Source of the DNA: Desulfosporosinus youngiae DSM 17734
Lineage (GTDB): Bacteria; Bacillota; Desulfitobacteriia; Desulfitobacteriales; Desulfitobacteriaceae
DNA length: 64,000 nucleotides
Assembly (NCBI RefSeq): GCF_000244895.1
Contig: NZ_CM001441.1
Location: 3,864,226-3,928,225 of the forward strand
Reading direction: 5' to 3'
Below the pieces are notes generated by a model. That model was not told the origin of the DNA. It saw nothing but the letters and a program-made list of their open reading frames with translations, and searched no databases. This document shows positions 1 through 8,922 of the stretch, piece after piece; within the stretch, counting starts at the first letter, position 1; every line of letters starts with the position of its first letter. A program made the translations under genes and the position numbers.

Positions 1-1194
1 AAAATAAGGCGCTTTGCCTTCAGCCGTATAACGAAGCACAGTTTCCCCCTTCGCGGTAGTGATATTTTTAATGATTAATTTCCCCATCTTCCCCTGAGAA
101 AGCTCCAACGGATAATTGCCGTCAATTGCTTTAAGACTTTCGGCGGGATTCTCTGAGTTGGCACTGTCGCCGCTGACAACCGGAAACCTGCAGGGAACGA
201 TGGTAAGGGAACGGGGAAGGTTTTTTACGGCCTGAAATTTAGCTGTTCCCTGGAAATCCTTGCCGTAAGGAGCGTTATTACCGCCGAAAGTGCCGCCTCC
301 CGAGGAGAGCTCTATTCCCTGGTCATCAAAAACAAACCACCAGTAAACTACCCTATCCATGGCTTTGGTTACGGCGTCTTGGTCTTTGTAGTTGCCGCTG
401 AAGTGAATCGTACTGTCGATCGGTGTCAACACCACCTGATCTACCGTCACCAGGCCTTCCGGTAAATCCACTTGTTGATTGGTCTTAAATACCCTGGTCT
501 TCCGGACCAGTTCCGTTTTGGCCACCGTGAAGGAAAAATCCCAATGACCTTTGACGCCCATAAACTCATCTACATTTAAATCAATTTTCAATATATCCGC
601 AGCCGACGGAGAATGATAAGTTATACTAGCAACGCCGACGTAGGTTGTTTCGTCAAGATATTCTCCGGAAAAGCCGCCTCCTTGGGGCGAACTGCCGTTA
701 ATCCTTAAATCTCCCATTATCATGGCCCCGGCCAGCTGTAAATCCTCAATTTGGCCGCTGCTTTTGACGGTATACCCTAAAACCAGGGTAGAATCGTCAG
801 CCAAAGCTTCATTAATGGTCAAGGTTATGCCCTGATCGGTGACACTCTTATCCACCAGTTGAGAATAGGGAATATACTCTTGGTAGGTTCCGAATTTATC
901 ATTAAAGATCTTAAAAATTGAATTGATGACCGGAATATTCCTGGCTACAGCCGGTGACACCGTCCCGGCGCTTATCAATATCACCAGCAATACGGCGGCA
1001 GCGATTAAACTTCTTTTTGCCTTCTGCAGATAGTTTTTATTCCTGATTTCTTTCTGAACATTTTTCCTGACCTTGTCCTTAAGGCTTTTCGGCATTTCAT
1101 CGGTCACCGGCTCCCCTTCGCTCTGATCAAACCTGACTTCATTCAACAGCCGGTAGATATCCTTTTCTTCCAGATAAAATTTCAAGTGTTCCAT
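1..1194 (-). CDS. DUF4179-type membrane anti-sigma factor (3' end outside window)
   Basis: The frame is open for all 398 codons up to the window edge, so the C-terminus is missing. Residues 1-60 are charged and cytoplasmic in character, with one hydrophobic segment at about residues 61-82 (SLIAAAVLLVILISAGT), followed by a long extracytoplasmic beta-rich region. This layout fits DUF4179 proteins, which are encoded next to ECF sigma factors and are taken to hold them at the membrane. The ATG overlaps the stop of the sigma gene by one base (TGATG), so the two are translationally coupled. The anti-sigma role is inferred from this pairing and architecture; no zinc-binding HxxxCxxC motif was seen. 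Confidence 0.75.
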   Translation of the reverse strand, partial: MEHLKFYLEEKDIYRLLNEVRFDQSEGEPVTDEMPKSLKDKVRKNVQKEIRNKNYLQKAKRSLIAAAVLLVILISAGTVSPAVARNIPVINSIFKIFNDKFGTYQEYIPYSQLVDKSVTDQGITLTINEALADDSTLVLGYTVKSSGQIEDLQLAGAMIMGDLRINGSSPQGGGFSGEYLDETTYVGVASITYHSPSAADILKIDLNVDEFMGVKGHWDFSFTVAKTELVRKTRVFKTNQQVDLPEGLVTVDQVVLTPIDSTIHFSGNYKDQDAVTKAMDRVVYWWFVFDDQGIELSSGGGTFGGNNAPYGKDFQGTAKFQAVKNLPRSLTIVPCRFPVVSGDSANSENPAESLKAIDGNYPLELSQGKMGKLIIKNITTAKGETVLRYTAEGKAPYF

Positions 1195-1754
1195 CAGAGC
1201 CTCTCCCCCTTCGCGACCAGTTTTTCCTTTAAAAACTTCCGGCCTCTGGAAAGCCTTTGATCCACGACATTTCTGTCCACAGAAAATGTTCTGGCGATGT
1301 TTTCGATGTCTTCGGCAAGAAAGTAACGCCGGATAAAAATCTCCCTGTCCTGGTCATTCATATCCCGGATAGCCGCCAAAAGCTCTTTCCTGGTTTCTTT
1401 GGATACCAGAATATTTTCCGGCGTAAGCTCCGCCGATAATTCCCTGTCCGTAGCCCATTCTACAGAGTCCCGCTTACTTAGCTTCCGCCGATAATCAATG
1501 GCTTTATATTTGGAGACGGCAGCAATCCAGCTTTTGAAGTTGCCTTTACTCTCGTCAAAACTTGCCATGTTGTTCCACACAGACAGGAAAACATCGTTCA
1601 GACATTCTTCAACATCAGAGTCGCCGAAGCCGGCCTGAAGCACCTTGCGTACAATACTGTAAACCAGATTCCCGTAGGTCTCCATGACAAATTCCAATGC
1701 TCTTCTGTTCTTCTTTTGCAATTGGGCTACAAAATTGGTATCATTGATCTCCAT
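1194..1754 (-). CDS. ECF RNA polymerase sigma factor
   Basis: A 186-residue sigma-70 family protein of extracytoplasmic-function size. Region 2 lies at roughly residues 15-90 (ALEFVMETYGNLVYSIVRKVL, then FLSVWNNMASFDESKGNFKSWI, the region 2.2/2.3 signature), and region 4 at about 125-180 (MNDQDREIFIRRYF and the helix-turn-helix IARTFSVDRNVVDQRLSRGR). An ATG seven codons upstream (1775) is possible, but the ATG at 1754 has AAGGTGG seven bases before it and matches the usual N-terminus length. It forms an operon with the overlapping DUF4179 partner, so release from that protein is the likely control. Its target promoters cannot be read here. Confidence 0.9.
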   Translation of the reverse strand: MEINDTNFVAQLQKKNRRALEFVMETYGNLVYSIVRKVLQAGFGDSDVEECLNDVFLSVWNNMASFDESKGNFKSWIAAVSKYKAIDYRRKLSKRDSVEWATDRELSAELTPENILVSKETRKELLAAIRDMNDQDREIFIRRYFLAEDIENIARTFSVDRNVVDQRLSRGRKFLKEKLVAKGERL

Positions 1755-1912
1755 CTTTCCGCCACCTTCATCCATTCCTTGAGAAGCTTATCACCAGCTA
1801 ATACGAAACAATTTGGACTTTCTGACATAAATATCGAATATTTCGCCTAAATTCCTGCGGATTTCTGCCTGAGGATGATTGTTCAATAATCTGATCTGAA
1901 CAATGTCAAAAG

Positions 1913-1990
1913 CCCGTTCCCGTTCCGGCCGGTCGGCTGGAGATTGCCGTATTTTTCCGTCATACTGCTAAGGCTGTTGCTCTTTAAGGA
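1913..1990 (-). pseudogene. 78-bp remnant duplicating part of the neighbouring lipoprotein gene
   Basis: This stretch is nearly identical to 2801-2878 inside the lipoprotein gene at 2545-4230 (constant offset of 888 bases, a handful of mismatches). Read on the minus strand it gives SLKSNSLSSMTEKYGNLQPTGRNG, against SLKSNSLSSMTEKYGELQPTGRNG in the intact gene. No ORF continues on either side. It shows that a second copy of the gene once lay here and was largely deleted. Confidence 0.8.
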
Positions 1991-2261
1991 CTTACGTGAA
2001 TATTACGGCTCAATTCGCTCTGGATTATTCATTACGACCAAAGTTATAAACTGACCTCCCATTAATACTAATTTTAATATTTGAATTCAAAATATCCATA
2101 TTTTGTGACCAAGACAAAAGCAGCCTTTCAGACTTACTCTGTGAGGTTTCTCCGACCACGACATTGGCAAGAAGCAAATTTATTGAATAAATATCAATCC
2201 ACACTCCCAAGTAGGGAGTGGCTATCTCAAAGTCCTCTTCCAATATCCTCATCCTGACAAT

Positions 2262-2298
2262 AAAAATGGTCTTGGACTGCTTAATGCAGCCCAAGACC
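2262..2298 (-). terminator. Rho-independent terminator
   Basis: On the minus strand GGTCTTGG-GCTGC pairs with GCAGT-CCAAGACC around a short ATTAA loop and is followed by ATTTTTATTG. It lies just past the Rpn-like fragment and would end transcripts from the two lipoprotein genes. Confidence 0.75.
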
Positions 2299-2312
2299 AC
2301 AGGCCTTCCGTC

Positions 2313-2564
2313 TTAATTCATTAATTTCCTGATTTCCTCCTCAGCCAATCCTGTAGCCTTGATCATGTCTACATCCATACCCAGCCCCAGCAAATTCTCT
2401 GCCACTTCCAGTTTGCCCTTTTCCATGCCTTCCTCCATGCCCTTTTTTATACCCTTCTCCATACCTTCTGTAGGAAGATACAGGCTTATTCCGCTGATAA
2501 AGCCTGCTCCCCGTAACAGCCGCAGGCTATGGCGCACAACGTGTTTACATCCCCGTTTCCGCAT
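2313..2564 (-). pseudogene. C-terminal fragment of an Rpn/PD-(D/E)XK nuclease-type transposase-like protein
   Basis: The readable part carries the run GMEKGIKKGMEEGMEKGKLE followed by VAENLLGLGMDVDMIKATGL and AEEEIRKLMN. That alternation of MEKG repeats and a terminal ATGLxxEEIxxL helix is the typical tail of Rpn (recombination-promoting nuclease) family proteins, which are usually about 250-300 residues long. The catalytic PD-(D/E)XK part is absent: upstream the sequence runs straight into the end of the lipoprotein gene. The first 25 or so residues of the open frame have no clear family match and may not be translated. I read this as a truncated leftover of a mobile-type gene. Confidence 0.6.
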
Positions 2565-4230
2565 CCGTCACTTCGTCAACCTTGGTGATTTTCCAGCTTC
2601 CATCCTCTTGGAGCAAAGAAAATACTACAGCATAAACCGCGGCGGAATCGCCGTCAGCGCGGAGGATCTTCTCCTGAACCCTGATGTCGGCCGTAGCTGT
2701 GCCCCCGTTAACCAGCACAATGGGATCATCAAAAACCACGGCATACTCTTTGACGCCTAGGGGGCTCCAGACCTGGAACCCGCGCCGCCAGTCATTAATC
2801 CCGTCCCCGTTCCGGCCGGTCGGCTGGAGCTCGCCGTATTTTTCCGTCATACTGCTAAGACTGTTGCTCTTTAAGGCCTGGCCATAGGTTGTGTAATAGT
2901 CCCGGACAACGGCCATGATTTGCGCTTCGGCACTGTCGGCAGCCGATTGGGGCAAGTTGTCCGGATCAATGTTTAGGACCGCATCCTCCTGCCTGATCCC
3001 CAGCCTGGTTATTTTTAAATCCGTGCCCTCGGGGAAATCGGCTTCGCCCGGTGAGGGTGTGCCGGTGTTTAAGACCAGCTCCTGATCCTGGCCGGCCGGC
3101 CCCGGCAAACTGTCTCCCCATACGGGATTGGGCCTCCTGTAATTATCGCGCTTCTGATAGAACCCGGCGTCAATGGCGCCGTCCACCAGGTTGCCTGCCC
3201 GGTCCAGGATGCGGTAACTTAGGATCCAGCACCCTTTGTCTTTGCCGCGTTTTAGAGACTTCAGCTCGATAGTGTGGTTATGGACCGGCACTTTCCGGTT
3301 GATCTCCAGTTGATCCGTGATCCCGTCTAAAAGGATGATTGCGTCGACGTTATAATCGCTGTAAAGATCAGTCAGTTTGAGCTGGAGCGTACCGGCCGTT
3401 GCTCTGTCGAAGTAAGCATGGCCGACACAGGCCTTTCCGTTCAGGGACCTTGTGTAAGAGAGAGCGGAAGCAAAAGGATAAGGCAAATGCGGCTCCAAAT
3501 TTTGACCGCCTGCAGACAGGAATAAAATCTGCGGATAGCTTTGCTGATAAGAACCGGATAACCAGCCGTGTTCGACTCCATCGTAGTCACCCGCAGCCGT
3601 CAGCCGATAGTGCAGTCCGGTTTCACTGAGCCCATTCTCCAAGGACTTGATTTCCAGACGATACCCTTTCTCCTCCAAGGCCGCAAGGTCAAGGTATTCA
3701 CTGAAGTACTTGGCGTCGGCCAGGTGAAACGGGATATCATTTAAGATTAGGTTGATATTCCCGCCATAACCCACCGGACCGCCGAAAAATTCCAGGCGTA
3801 AAGCGGCGGGAGCTTTGGCCAGGGCGTCAAAGGTCAGCAGCGCCTTACCGTCCGGCAGTTTTTGGGTAAAATCGCAGCGCCCCAGGTCCTGGTCCTGATC
3901 CCCAAAGAGATCCACGGTGAGAGAATCCATAAATCCTTGAGCTTCTCCGGCGACGGCGGCAACCAGAAAGGTGTGGGTTTTATCCAGCAATATTTTTTCG
4001 ATGGTCACTTGCGCCCCCTTGCAGTCCACCGACCGTTTGACCGCGCTAAACTGCCCTTCCTGTTCAGCCAGGGCAAACCTGTCGGCTTTCTCCTTTGGCT
4101 GAATCTGAAGGGGCTGGGCCGAACAACCGACCGTTAAAGGCAAAAAAGTCATAAGTAAACAGAGAAAGAGCATCCTTCCTCCAGCAGCCTTTTTTCCCGG
4201 CCGCGTTATAGACCGGACAATTGCGTTCAT
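2545..4230 (-). CDS. Large secreted lipoprotein of unknown function
   Basis: A 561-residue protein with a basic N-terminus, a hydrophobic stretch (MLFLCLLMTFLPLTVGC) and a lipobox with the lipidated Cys in LTVGC, so it should sit on the outer face of the membrane. The middle is beta-rich and contains tripled strand-like units; the last ~150 residues (from AQIMAVVRDYYTTYGQALK) resemble an NTF2-like fold used in many secreted proteins. ATG 4230 is preferred because GGGGAGG lies six bases upstream; the ATG at 4236 is too close to that site. No enzymatic motif was recognised. The gene follows the propeller lipoprotein at 4382-5935 in the same direction. A fragment of a second copy survives at 1913-1990. 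Confidence 0.7.
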   Translation of the reverse strand: MNAIVRSITRPGKKAAGGRMLFLCLLMTFLPLTVGCSAQPLQIQPKEKADRFALAEQEGQFSAVKRSVDCKGAQVTIEKILLDKTHTFLVAAVAGEAQGFMDSLTVDLFGDQDQDLGRCDFTQKLPDGKALLTFDALAKAPAALRLEFFGGPVGYGGNINLILNDIPFHLADAKYFSEYLDLAALEEKGYRLEIKSLENGLSETGLHYRLTAAGDYDGVEHGWLSGSYQQSYPQILFLSAGGQNLEPHLPYPFASALSYTRSLNGKACVGHAYFDRATAGTLQLKLTDLYSDYNVDAIILLDGITDQLEINRKVPVHNHTIELKSLKRGKDKGCWILSYRILDRAGNLVDGAIDAGFYQKRDNYRRPNPVWGDSLPGPAGQDQELVLNTGTPSPGEADFPEGTDLKITRLGIRQEDAVLNIDPDNLPQSAADSAEAQIMAVVRDYYTTYGQALKSNSLSSMTEKYGELQPTGRNGDGINDWRRGFQVWSPLGVKEYAVVFDDPIVLVNGGTATADIRVQEKILRADGDSAAVYAVVFSLLQEDGSWKITKVDEVTDAETGM

Positions 4231-4381
4231 ATTCATCCTCCCCTTGGCTATTCGACTCCGAGTCTCTATTTCCGCCGGGCCGAATCTAAGACAATATATC
4301 CAAACAATAACACTATGCTTGCTTTTCGTTATCCTCTTGTCGGCTTCAATGGTAACTTACCTCCATTCAAGGCCCATAGGT

Positions 4382-5935
4382 TCATTTTGAGAACCAGGCA
4401 AAATTATCGTGCCAAACATAACCGTAATAACCGAACAGGTCTTTACTCCAATCCGGGAAAGGGCCAATAATCTTTTGCGGTTTTTCACTATCGACTTCAA
4501 CCAGCCATAAGGAATTGTCCCGGACGTATAGAATGGCCGTTCCATCGTTGCTCCAGGACGGCTGATAAATACCGCCGCCAGCCGCTTTAAGCGGATGGGC
4601 ACCGGAACCGTCACTGTTCTCCAGCCACAGCGTCCGGGTAGCAACCCAGTCCTCCAGTTGACCGGGTTCACTGAATCCTCCCATCTCCCGGCCGAGGTTT
4701 TGGGCGGCAACAAAGGCGATCTGCTTTCCGTCCGGGGACAGAGCCGGGTCCACGGCCACGCTGCCTGCAGGATTGGGCAGGATTTTGGTATTTCCTGTTT
4801 CCAGCTCACACACAGCCAGGTTTTTCTCCGACCAATTAGAGCGTCCGCCGCCGGCAACCATCAATAGCCGGCCATCCGGGAAAAAAGAAAGCCAGGGCCG
4901 GTATCCCAGCCCGCAAGGCAGAACTTGCGGCTGGGATTCTCCCCATCTCAGGCTATGTAATTCCAAGCCGTCCGCCGCCAGCGAAGCCGAGTAGGCAGGG
5001 TCGGGCCAGTACAGCATCCCTTGGACATCAGGCCGCCAGGCGGCGAAGAGAGTCCCGGTCCCGGCGGGCATTTCCAACTGCCCGGTCGTTGTCAAGCGGC
5101 CGGTATCGAGATTATAGGAATAAAAGATCATCCGGCGCTCTCCGGAAATCTTGTCCTTTTGAGACAGTGTCGGTTCGCTGTAGCAAGCCAGAGATTTCCC
5201 GTCCGGGGACCAGCCGCTGAGACCGGAAAATTTTTCCGTTCCAGGGACCTGATACGGTTCTCCCTTGGCGGGAACCAGCCAGATTTCACCCTGACCTTGT
5301 ACCGCTAAGATGCTTCCGGCCGGCGACCAGGAAATCCTCGCCGGCACAATGGGCAGTTCCGGCAAACCCTGGATCACGCGGCTTTCCCGGCCATCCCGGC
5401 TGACCAGCCAAAGCTTGCCCTCGTCCATATTCGCACTGCCGGCGGATGCCGCTCCCCGCTCCCCATCGCCTTGCGGCATGGCGAAAAGCATGTTTTTCGC
5501 CATTGACGTCAAAAAGGCAATCCATTGGCCATCGGCAGACCAGGTTGGATAAAAGGCTTGACCGGAATCAGACAGTTGTTTCACTTCACCGCTGCCGCCG
5601 TAAAGTACGTAGAGTATCCCTCGCCAGATAAAAGCCAGATCCCCCCGGTTTTTAAAAGCGGCTCCGTTGAGATTCATCCCGGCCCCAGCGGCCGTTCCGC
5701 CGGCGAAGCGGTCCGCCGTTTGCTTCCAGATATGACCGCCGTCCGTTGTTTTCCACAGGTTCCCCTCAATAATGGCCCATCCTGTACTGGCGGAAACATT
5801 GAGATCCTGGCCTCCTGTCGTACCGGATTCTGCCGGAGCACAGCCGGTCAGCACTGCCAATCCGCTCAGCAAGAAAACAACAAGAATCATCCCTCCGCAA
5901 AGTTTTCTGAATCTATGGTTGATTTTGTAAGGCAT
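4382..5935 (-). CDS. Lipoprotein with WD40/TolB-like beta-propeller repeats
   Basis: A 517-residue protein with a signal peptide ending in a lipobox (LAVLTGCAP). The mature part carries repeated PD40-type blades: PTWSADGQWIAFLT, RISWSPAGSILAVQ, SGWSPDGKSLACYS, DPALSPDGKQIAFVAA and QPSWSNDGTAILYVRDNSLW, each ending in a Trp/Ser-Pro-Asp-Gly turn. Such propellers bind ligands or proteins; no catalytic domain follows. A start region with TDGGHIWKQT also resembles the Asp-box/BNR motif. GAGGG lies before the ATG. It probably shares a transcript with the lipoprotein at 2545-4230. Its exact role is unknown. Confidence 0.8.
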   Translation of the reverse strand: MPYKINHRFRKLCGGMILVVFLLSGLAVLTGCAPAESGTTGGQDLNVSASTGWAIIEGNLWKTTDGGHIWKQTADRFAGGTAAGAGMNLNGAAFKNRGDLAFIWRGILYVLYGGSGEVKQLSDSGQAFYPTWSADGQWIAFLTSMAKNMLFAMPQGDGERGAASAGSANMDEGKLWLVSRDGRESRVIQGLPELPIVPARISWSPAGSILAVQGQGEIWLVPAKGEPYQVPGTEKFSGLSGWSPDGKSLACYSEPTLSQKDKISGERRMIFYSYNLDTGRLTTTGQLEMPAGTGTLFAAWRPDVQGMLYWPDPAYSASLAADGLELHSLRWGESQPQVLPCGLGYRPWLSFFPDGRLLMVAGGGRSNWSEKNLAVCELETGNTKILPNPAGSVAVDPALSPDGKQIAFVAAQNLGREMGGFSEPGQLEDWVATRTLWLENSDGSGAHPLKAAGGGIYQPSWSNDGTAILYVRDNSLWLVEVDSEKPQKIIGPFPDWSKDLFGYYGYVWHDNFAWFSK

Positions 5936-6085
5936 GGCAAATCCCTCTTTACTTTTAGTCCTTATTGATGGTAAAAATTGCTTTTGTTAATCATAACAAG
6001 TTTTATGATCCGGTGCTTTACAAAAAATTTAAATAAAGTTACGAAAAAATTACGCTGGACAGGTAAGCATGGAACAAATAGTGCT

Positions 6086-6135
6086 ATCTAAAAAAGTTGG
6101 TCCTGATTTTCAATCGTGAAAATCAGGACCAACTT
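6086..6135 (-). terminator. Strong Rho-independent terminator
   Basis: A perfect 19-bp stem (6094-6112 with 6117-6135) around a four-base loop ATCG, followed on the minus strand by TTTTTTAGATAG. It sits downstream of the aldehyde dehydrogenase gene and closes the dehydrogenase operon. Confidence 0.9.
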
Positions 6136-6230
6136 AGGTTCTTACCAAAATTCTTCACCTGCTGCTTCTTTGATGTATTAACATGGACACTGGGCAAGGT
6201 CTACCATACGCAGACGGGCTTTGACAATTA

Positions 6231-7601
6231 TTACTTCATAAATTTCTTGAGCAGAGACAAATGATTTTTAAAAGGCGGATAGCGGAGAGGAACATCCAGC
6301 CTATTGGATTTTTTCATAATGCTTTTCAAGTGTGAAAAGGTGTCATAACTTCCTTTACCGTGATATTGCCCCATGCCGCTCTCTCCCACACCTCCGAAGC
6401 GCAGATTAGGGTTGGCCAGGTGGATGATGGTATCGTTTATGCAACCACCGCCAAAGGAGGACCTGCGAATTGCCTGAGTCTCATTTTCCTTACTTCGGGT
6501 AAACAAGTAGAAGGCCAGAGGTTTGGGATGCTGATTGACCTGAGAAAGCGCGGCATCGAGACTTTCAAATTCTAAAACAGGGAGCAGCGGTCCAAAGATT
6601 TCTTCCTGCATCACCGCGCTTTCCCAGGTTACATTATCCAGAATTGTCGGCGCAATCTGCCTTGTTTTCTCTTCAAATTGTCCGCCCTCGACAACCCGTC
6701 CGCTTTTAAGCAATCCTAAAAGCCGCTCGAAGTGTTTCTGATTAATAATCTTGGGATAATCCTCATTGGTTAGAGGATTGTTTCCATAAAACTTAGCAAT
6801 GTATTTTTTCATCTCCCTGATGAGCTTTTCTTTTATACTCCCATGAACAAGCAGGTAATCCGGGGCAACACAAGTCTGTCCGGCATTCAGAAATTTTCCC
6901 CATACAATTCGTTTGGCCGCCAATTCAAGATCGGCAGTGTTATCAACAATACAGGGACTTTTCCCACCTAACTCCAGCGTCACCGGAGTCAGGTGCCTGG
7001 CAGCGGATTCCATCACTGTTTTCCCTACGGCAGTACTGCCGGTAAAGAAAATATAATCAAATTTTTCTTTGAGCAGGGACTGGTTGGCTTCTCTGCCGCC
7101 GCGCACAACTGCCACAAAAGACTCGGCGAAGATTTCTTTGCTTATCCTTTCAATAATTTCCGAGGTGTTGGCCGAATACTCCGATGGCTTAAGAACCGTG
7201 CAGTTTCCCGCCGCTATTGCGCCGACCAGGGGGGCCAGGGTCAGTTGAAAGGGATAATTCCAGGGTGATATGATTAAAACCGATCCATAGGGCTCTGTAT
7301 AGAGATAGCTGGAAGAGGGAAAGTGCACCAAGGGAGTCCTCACACGCTTGGGCTTAACCCAGCTTGAGATATGCTTAAGGGTATAGTTGATTTCTTCCAG
7401 CACCATGCCGACTTCTGTGGCATAGGCTTCAAAGGGCGCTTTATTCAGATCATTTTTCAAAGCAGCCATAATTTCCTCTTCATGGCTTTTTATGGCTTCC
7501 CGCAGTTTATTCAGCATAGCAACCCGAAACTGAAGATCCTTGGTTTTTCCGGTCTCGAAAAAAGCTCTTTGTTTTTCCAGCGTTTCTTTAATATCCAACA
7601 T
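6231..7601 (-). CDS. Aldehyde dehydrogenase, class 3 type
   Basis: A 456-residue NAD(P)-dependent aldehyde dehydrogenase, converting aldehydes to acids. The Rossmann part has IISPWNYPFQLTLAPLVGA and FTGSTAVGKTVM; the catalytic Glu is in TLELGGKSPCIVDN, and the nucleophile Cys in FLNAGQTCVAPDYLL. The short N-terminus and the hydrophobic C-terminal extension (SIMKKSNRL...LSLLKKF) match the ALDH3/YwdH/coniferyl-aldehyde type. It starts two bases after the stop of the alcohol dehydrogenase, whose end contains the GGAGGAG ribosome site, so translation is coupled. Together the two enzymes could oxidise an alcohol to an acid via the aldehyde; the substrate is unknown. Confidence 0.95.
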   Translation of the reverse strand: MLDIKETLEKQRAFFETGKTKDLQFRVAMLNKLREAIKSHEEEIMAALKNDLNKAPFEAYATEVGMVLEEINYTLKHISSWVKPKRVRTPLVHFPSSSYLYTEPYGSVLIISPWNYPFQLTLAPLVGAIAAGNCTVLKPSEYSANTSEIIERISKEIFAESFVAVVRGGREANQSLLKEKFDYIFFTGSTAVGKTVMESAARHLTPVTLELGGKSPCIVDNTADLELAAKRIVWGKFLNAGQTCVAPDYLLVHGSIKEKLIREMKKYIAKFYGNNPLTNEDYPKIINQKHFERLLGLLKSGRVVEGGQFEEKTRQIAPTILDNVTWESAVMQEEIFGPLLPVLEFESLDAALSQVNQHPKPLAFYLFTRSKENETQAIRRSSFGGGCINDTIIHLANPNLRFGGVGESGMGQYHGKGSYDTFSHLKSIMKKSNRLDVPLRYPPFKNHLSLLKKFMK

Positions 7602-7603
7602 TT

Positions 7604-8821
7604 TTAAATCTCCTCCTTGTTGGCTGCGCTGATCCGCTGCAGGATGCTGCTCAGGTCATTCTTAGACAAAAGCTTGGGTACGGGATAAAGAGGAGTAGCC
7701 TCTTTCCAGGCATGCTCTACCAGCAAAGGAATATCCCGGTCAACAATTTTGTCAATGGTTTGTGGAATATTCATTTTTTGGCTCAGCTCCTTGATGGCTG
7801 CTATGAACATAATTGCTTTTTTCTCATGGGTATCCCCAAGTGAACCAATTGCCAGGACATCGGCTAATTCGGCCAGCCGTCCATGGACCGCTTCCCCATA
7901 GTATTCCAGGACATAAGGAAGTATGACGGCATTGGCCAATCCATGGGGGACTCCGTAAAACCCACCCAAAGCATGGGCCAGAGCATGAATATATCCCACA
8001 TAGGCGCGGGTAAAAGCCACTCCGGCATAATAGGATGCCTTCAGCATATTCTCCCGGGCTTTTACGTTCCCGCCCTGAGAATAGGCCACATAGAGATTAG
8101 CAAAAATTAAGCGCACTGCTTTCCTGCTAAATTCCTTGGTTTCCTTTGTATTGCTTCGGCCGATATAGGCTTCCACGGCATGGGTAAGGGCATCCAAGCC
8201 TGTTGTCGAAGTGATGTTCTTCGGCAAACCGACAGTAAGCAGCGGGTCGAGGACGGCATAGCGGGGTATAAGTGCCGTATCATTAACCGGATATTTTTCA
8301 CGGGTTCGGGGATCTGAAACGACAGCGACAATAGTGGCTTCACTTCCCGTCCCGGCTGTGGTGGGAATAGCAAACAGCGGGGGGAGTTTCTTCCTTACTT
8401 TGAGTACTCCCTTCATTTGCGAGATACTCTTACGGGGATTGGCAACTCTGGCTCCGACACCTTTGGCACAGTCCATAGGAGAACCACCGCCAAAGGCCAC
8501 AATACCATCGCACTGATTTTCCTGATACAATTTGAGGGCTTCTTCAATATTATCAATCGTAGGATTGGGGACTGTCTTATCATAGACAATATACCTAACC
8601 CCTACCCGGGTGAGGTCCTTAAGAAAACCGTTCATCAGTCCTAATGAAAAAATTCCCTGATCTGTGACAACCAGAACCTTATTAATGCTTTTGCTCTGTA
8701 TTAACTCAGGCAGCTTGCTTAAACTGTTTTCCCCTTCCAACAATATGGGTTTACGCCAGGGAAGGAAATAAGATGCTAATTGTAAAGACCTCTGATACAA
8801 TCTGCAATACAACCTTTTCAT
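7604..8821 (-). CDS. Iron-containing alcohol dehydrogenase
   Basis: A 405-residue group III (Fe-type) alcohol dehydrogenase. The NAD-binding motif GGGSPMDCAKGVG is at about residues 114-126, and the metal ligands lie in DALTHAVEAYI and HALAHALGGFYGVPHG. The N-terminal ~25 residues (YQRSLQLASYFLPWRKP) are an amphipathic extension seen in some clostridial members. It is the first gene of the operon with the aldehyde dehydrogenase and is preceded by a TetR operator at 8861-8878, so the adjacent TetR-type regulator very likely represses it. Confidence 0.94.
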   Translation of the reverse strand: MKRLYCRLYQRSLQLASYFLPWRKPILLEGENSLSKLPELIQSKSINKVLVVTDQGIFSLGLMNGFLKDLTRVGVRYIVYDKTVPNPTIDNIEEALKLYQENQCDGIVAFGGGSPMDCAKGVGARVANPRKSISQMKGVLKVRKKLPPLFAIPTTAGTGSEATIVAVVSDPRTREKYPVNDTALIPRYAVLDPLLTVGLPKNITSTTGLDALTHAVEAYIGRSNTKETKEFSRKAVRLIFANLYVAYSQGGNVKARENMLKASYYAGVAFTRAYVGYIHALAHALGGFYGVPHGLANAVILPYVLEYYGEAVHGRLAELADVLAIGSLGDTHEKKAIMFIAAIKELSQKMNIPQTIDKIVDRDIPLLVEHAWKEATPLYPVPKLLSKNDLSSILQRISAANKEEI

Positions 8822-8860
8822 TTTGATCGTCTCACTTTCTTTTACAATTTCCGTATCTTA

Positions 8861-8878
8861 TCAGTCGGTCGGCTGACC
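8861..8878 (-). promoter_or_regulatory. TetR-family operator upstream of the dehydrogenase operon
   Basis: TCAGTCGGTCGGCTGACC here shares GTCGGTC[GA]GC[CT]GAC with the site at 9518-9537 read on the other strand. Each is an imperfect dyad. One copy in front of the enzyme operon and one in front of the tetR gene is the usual layout for an autoregulated repressor. Confidence 0.75.
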
Positions 8879-8922
8879 TACTACGAAAACAATTTCCAGC
8901 CTTAGATATAGGCTGTTAAAAA

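Noticed and set aside
2359-2760. Plus-strand frame rich in Ser/Pro/Met opposite the Rpn fragment
   Set aside because: Low-complexity reverse reading of the MEKG repeats, no ribosome site.
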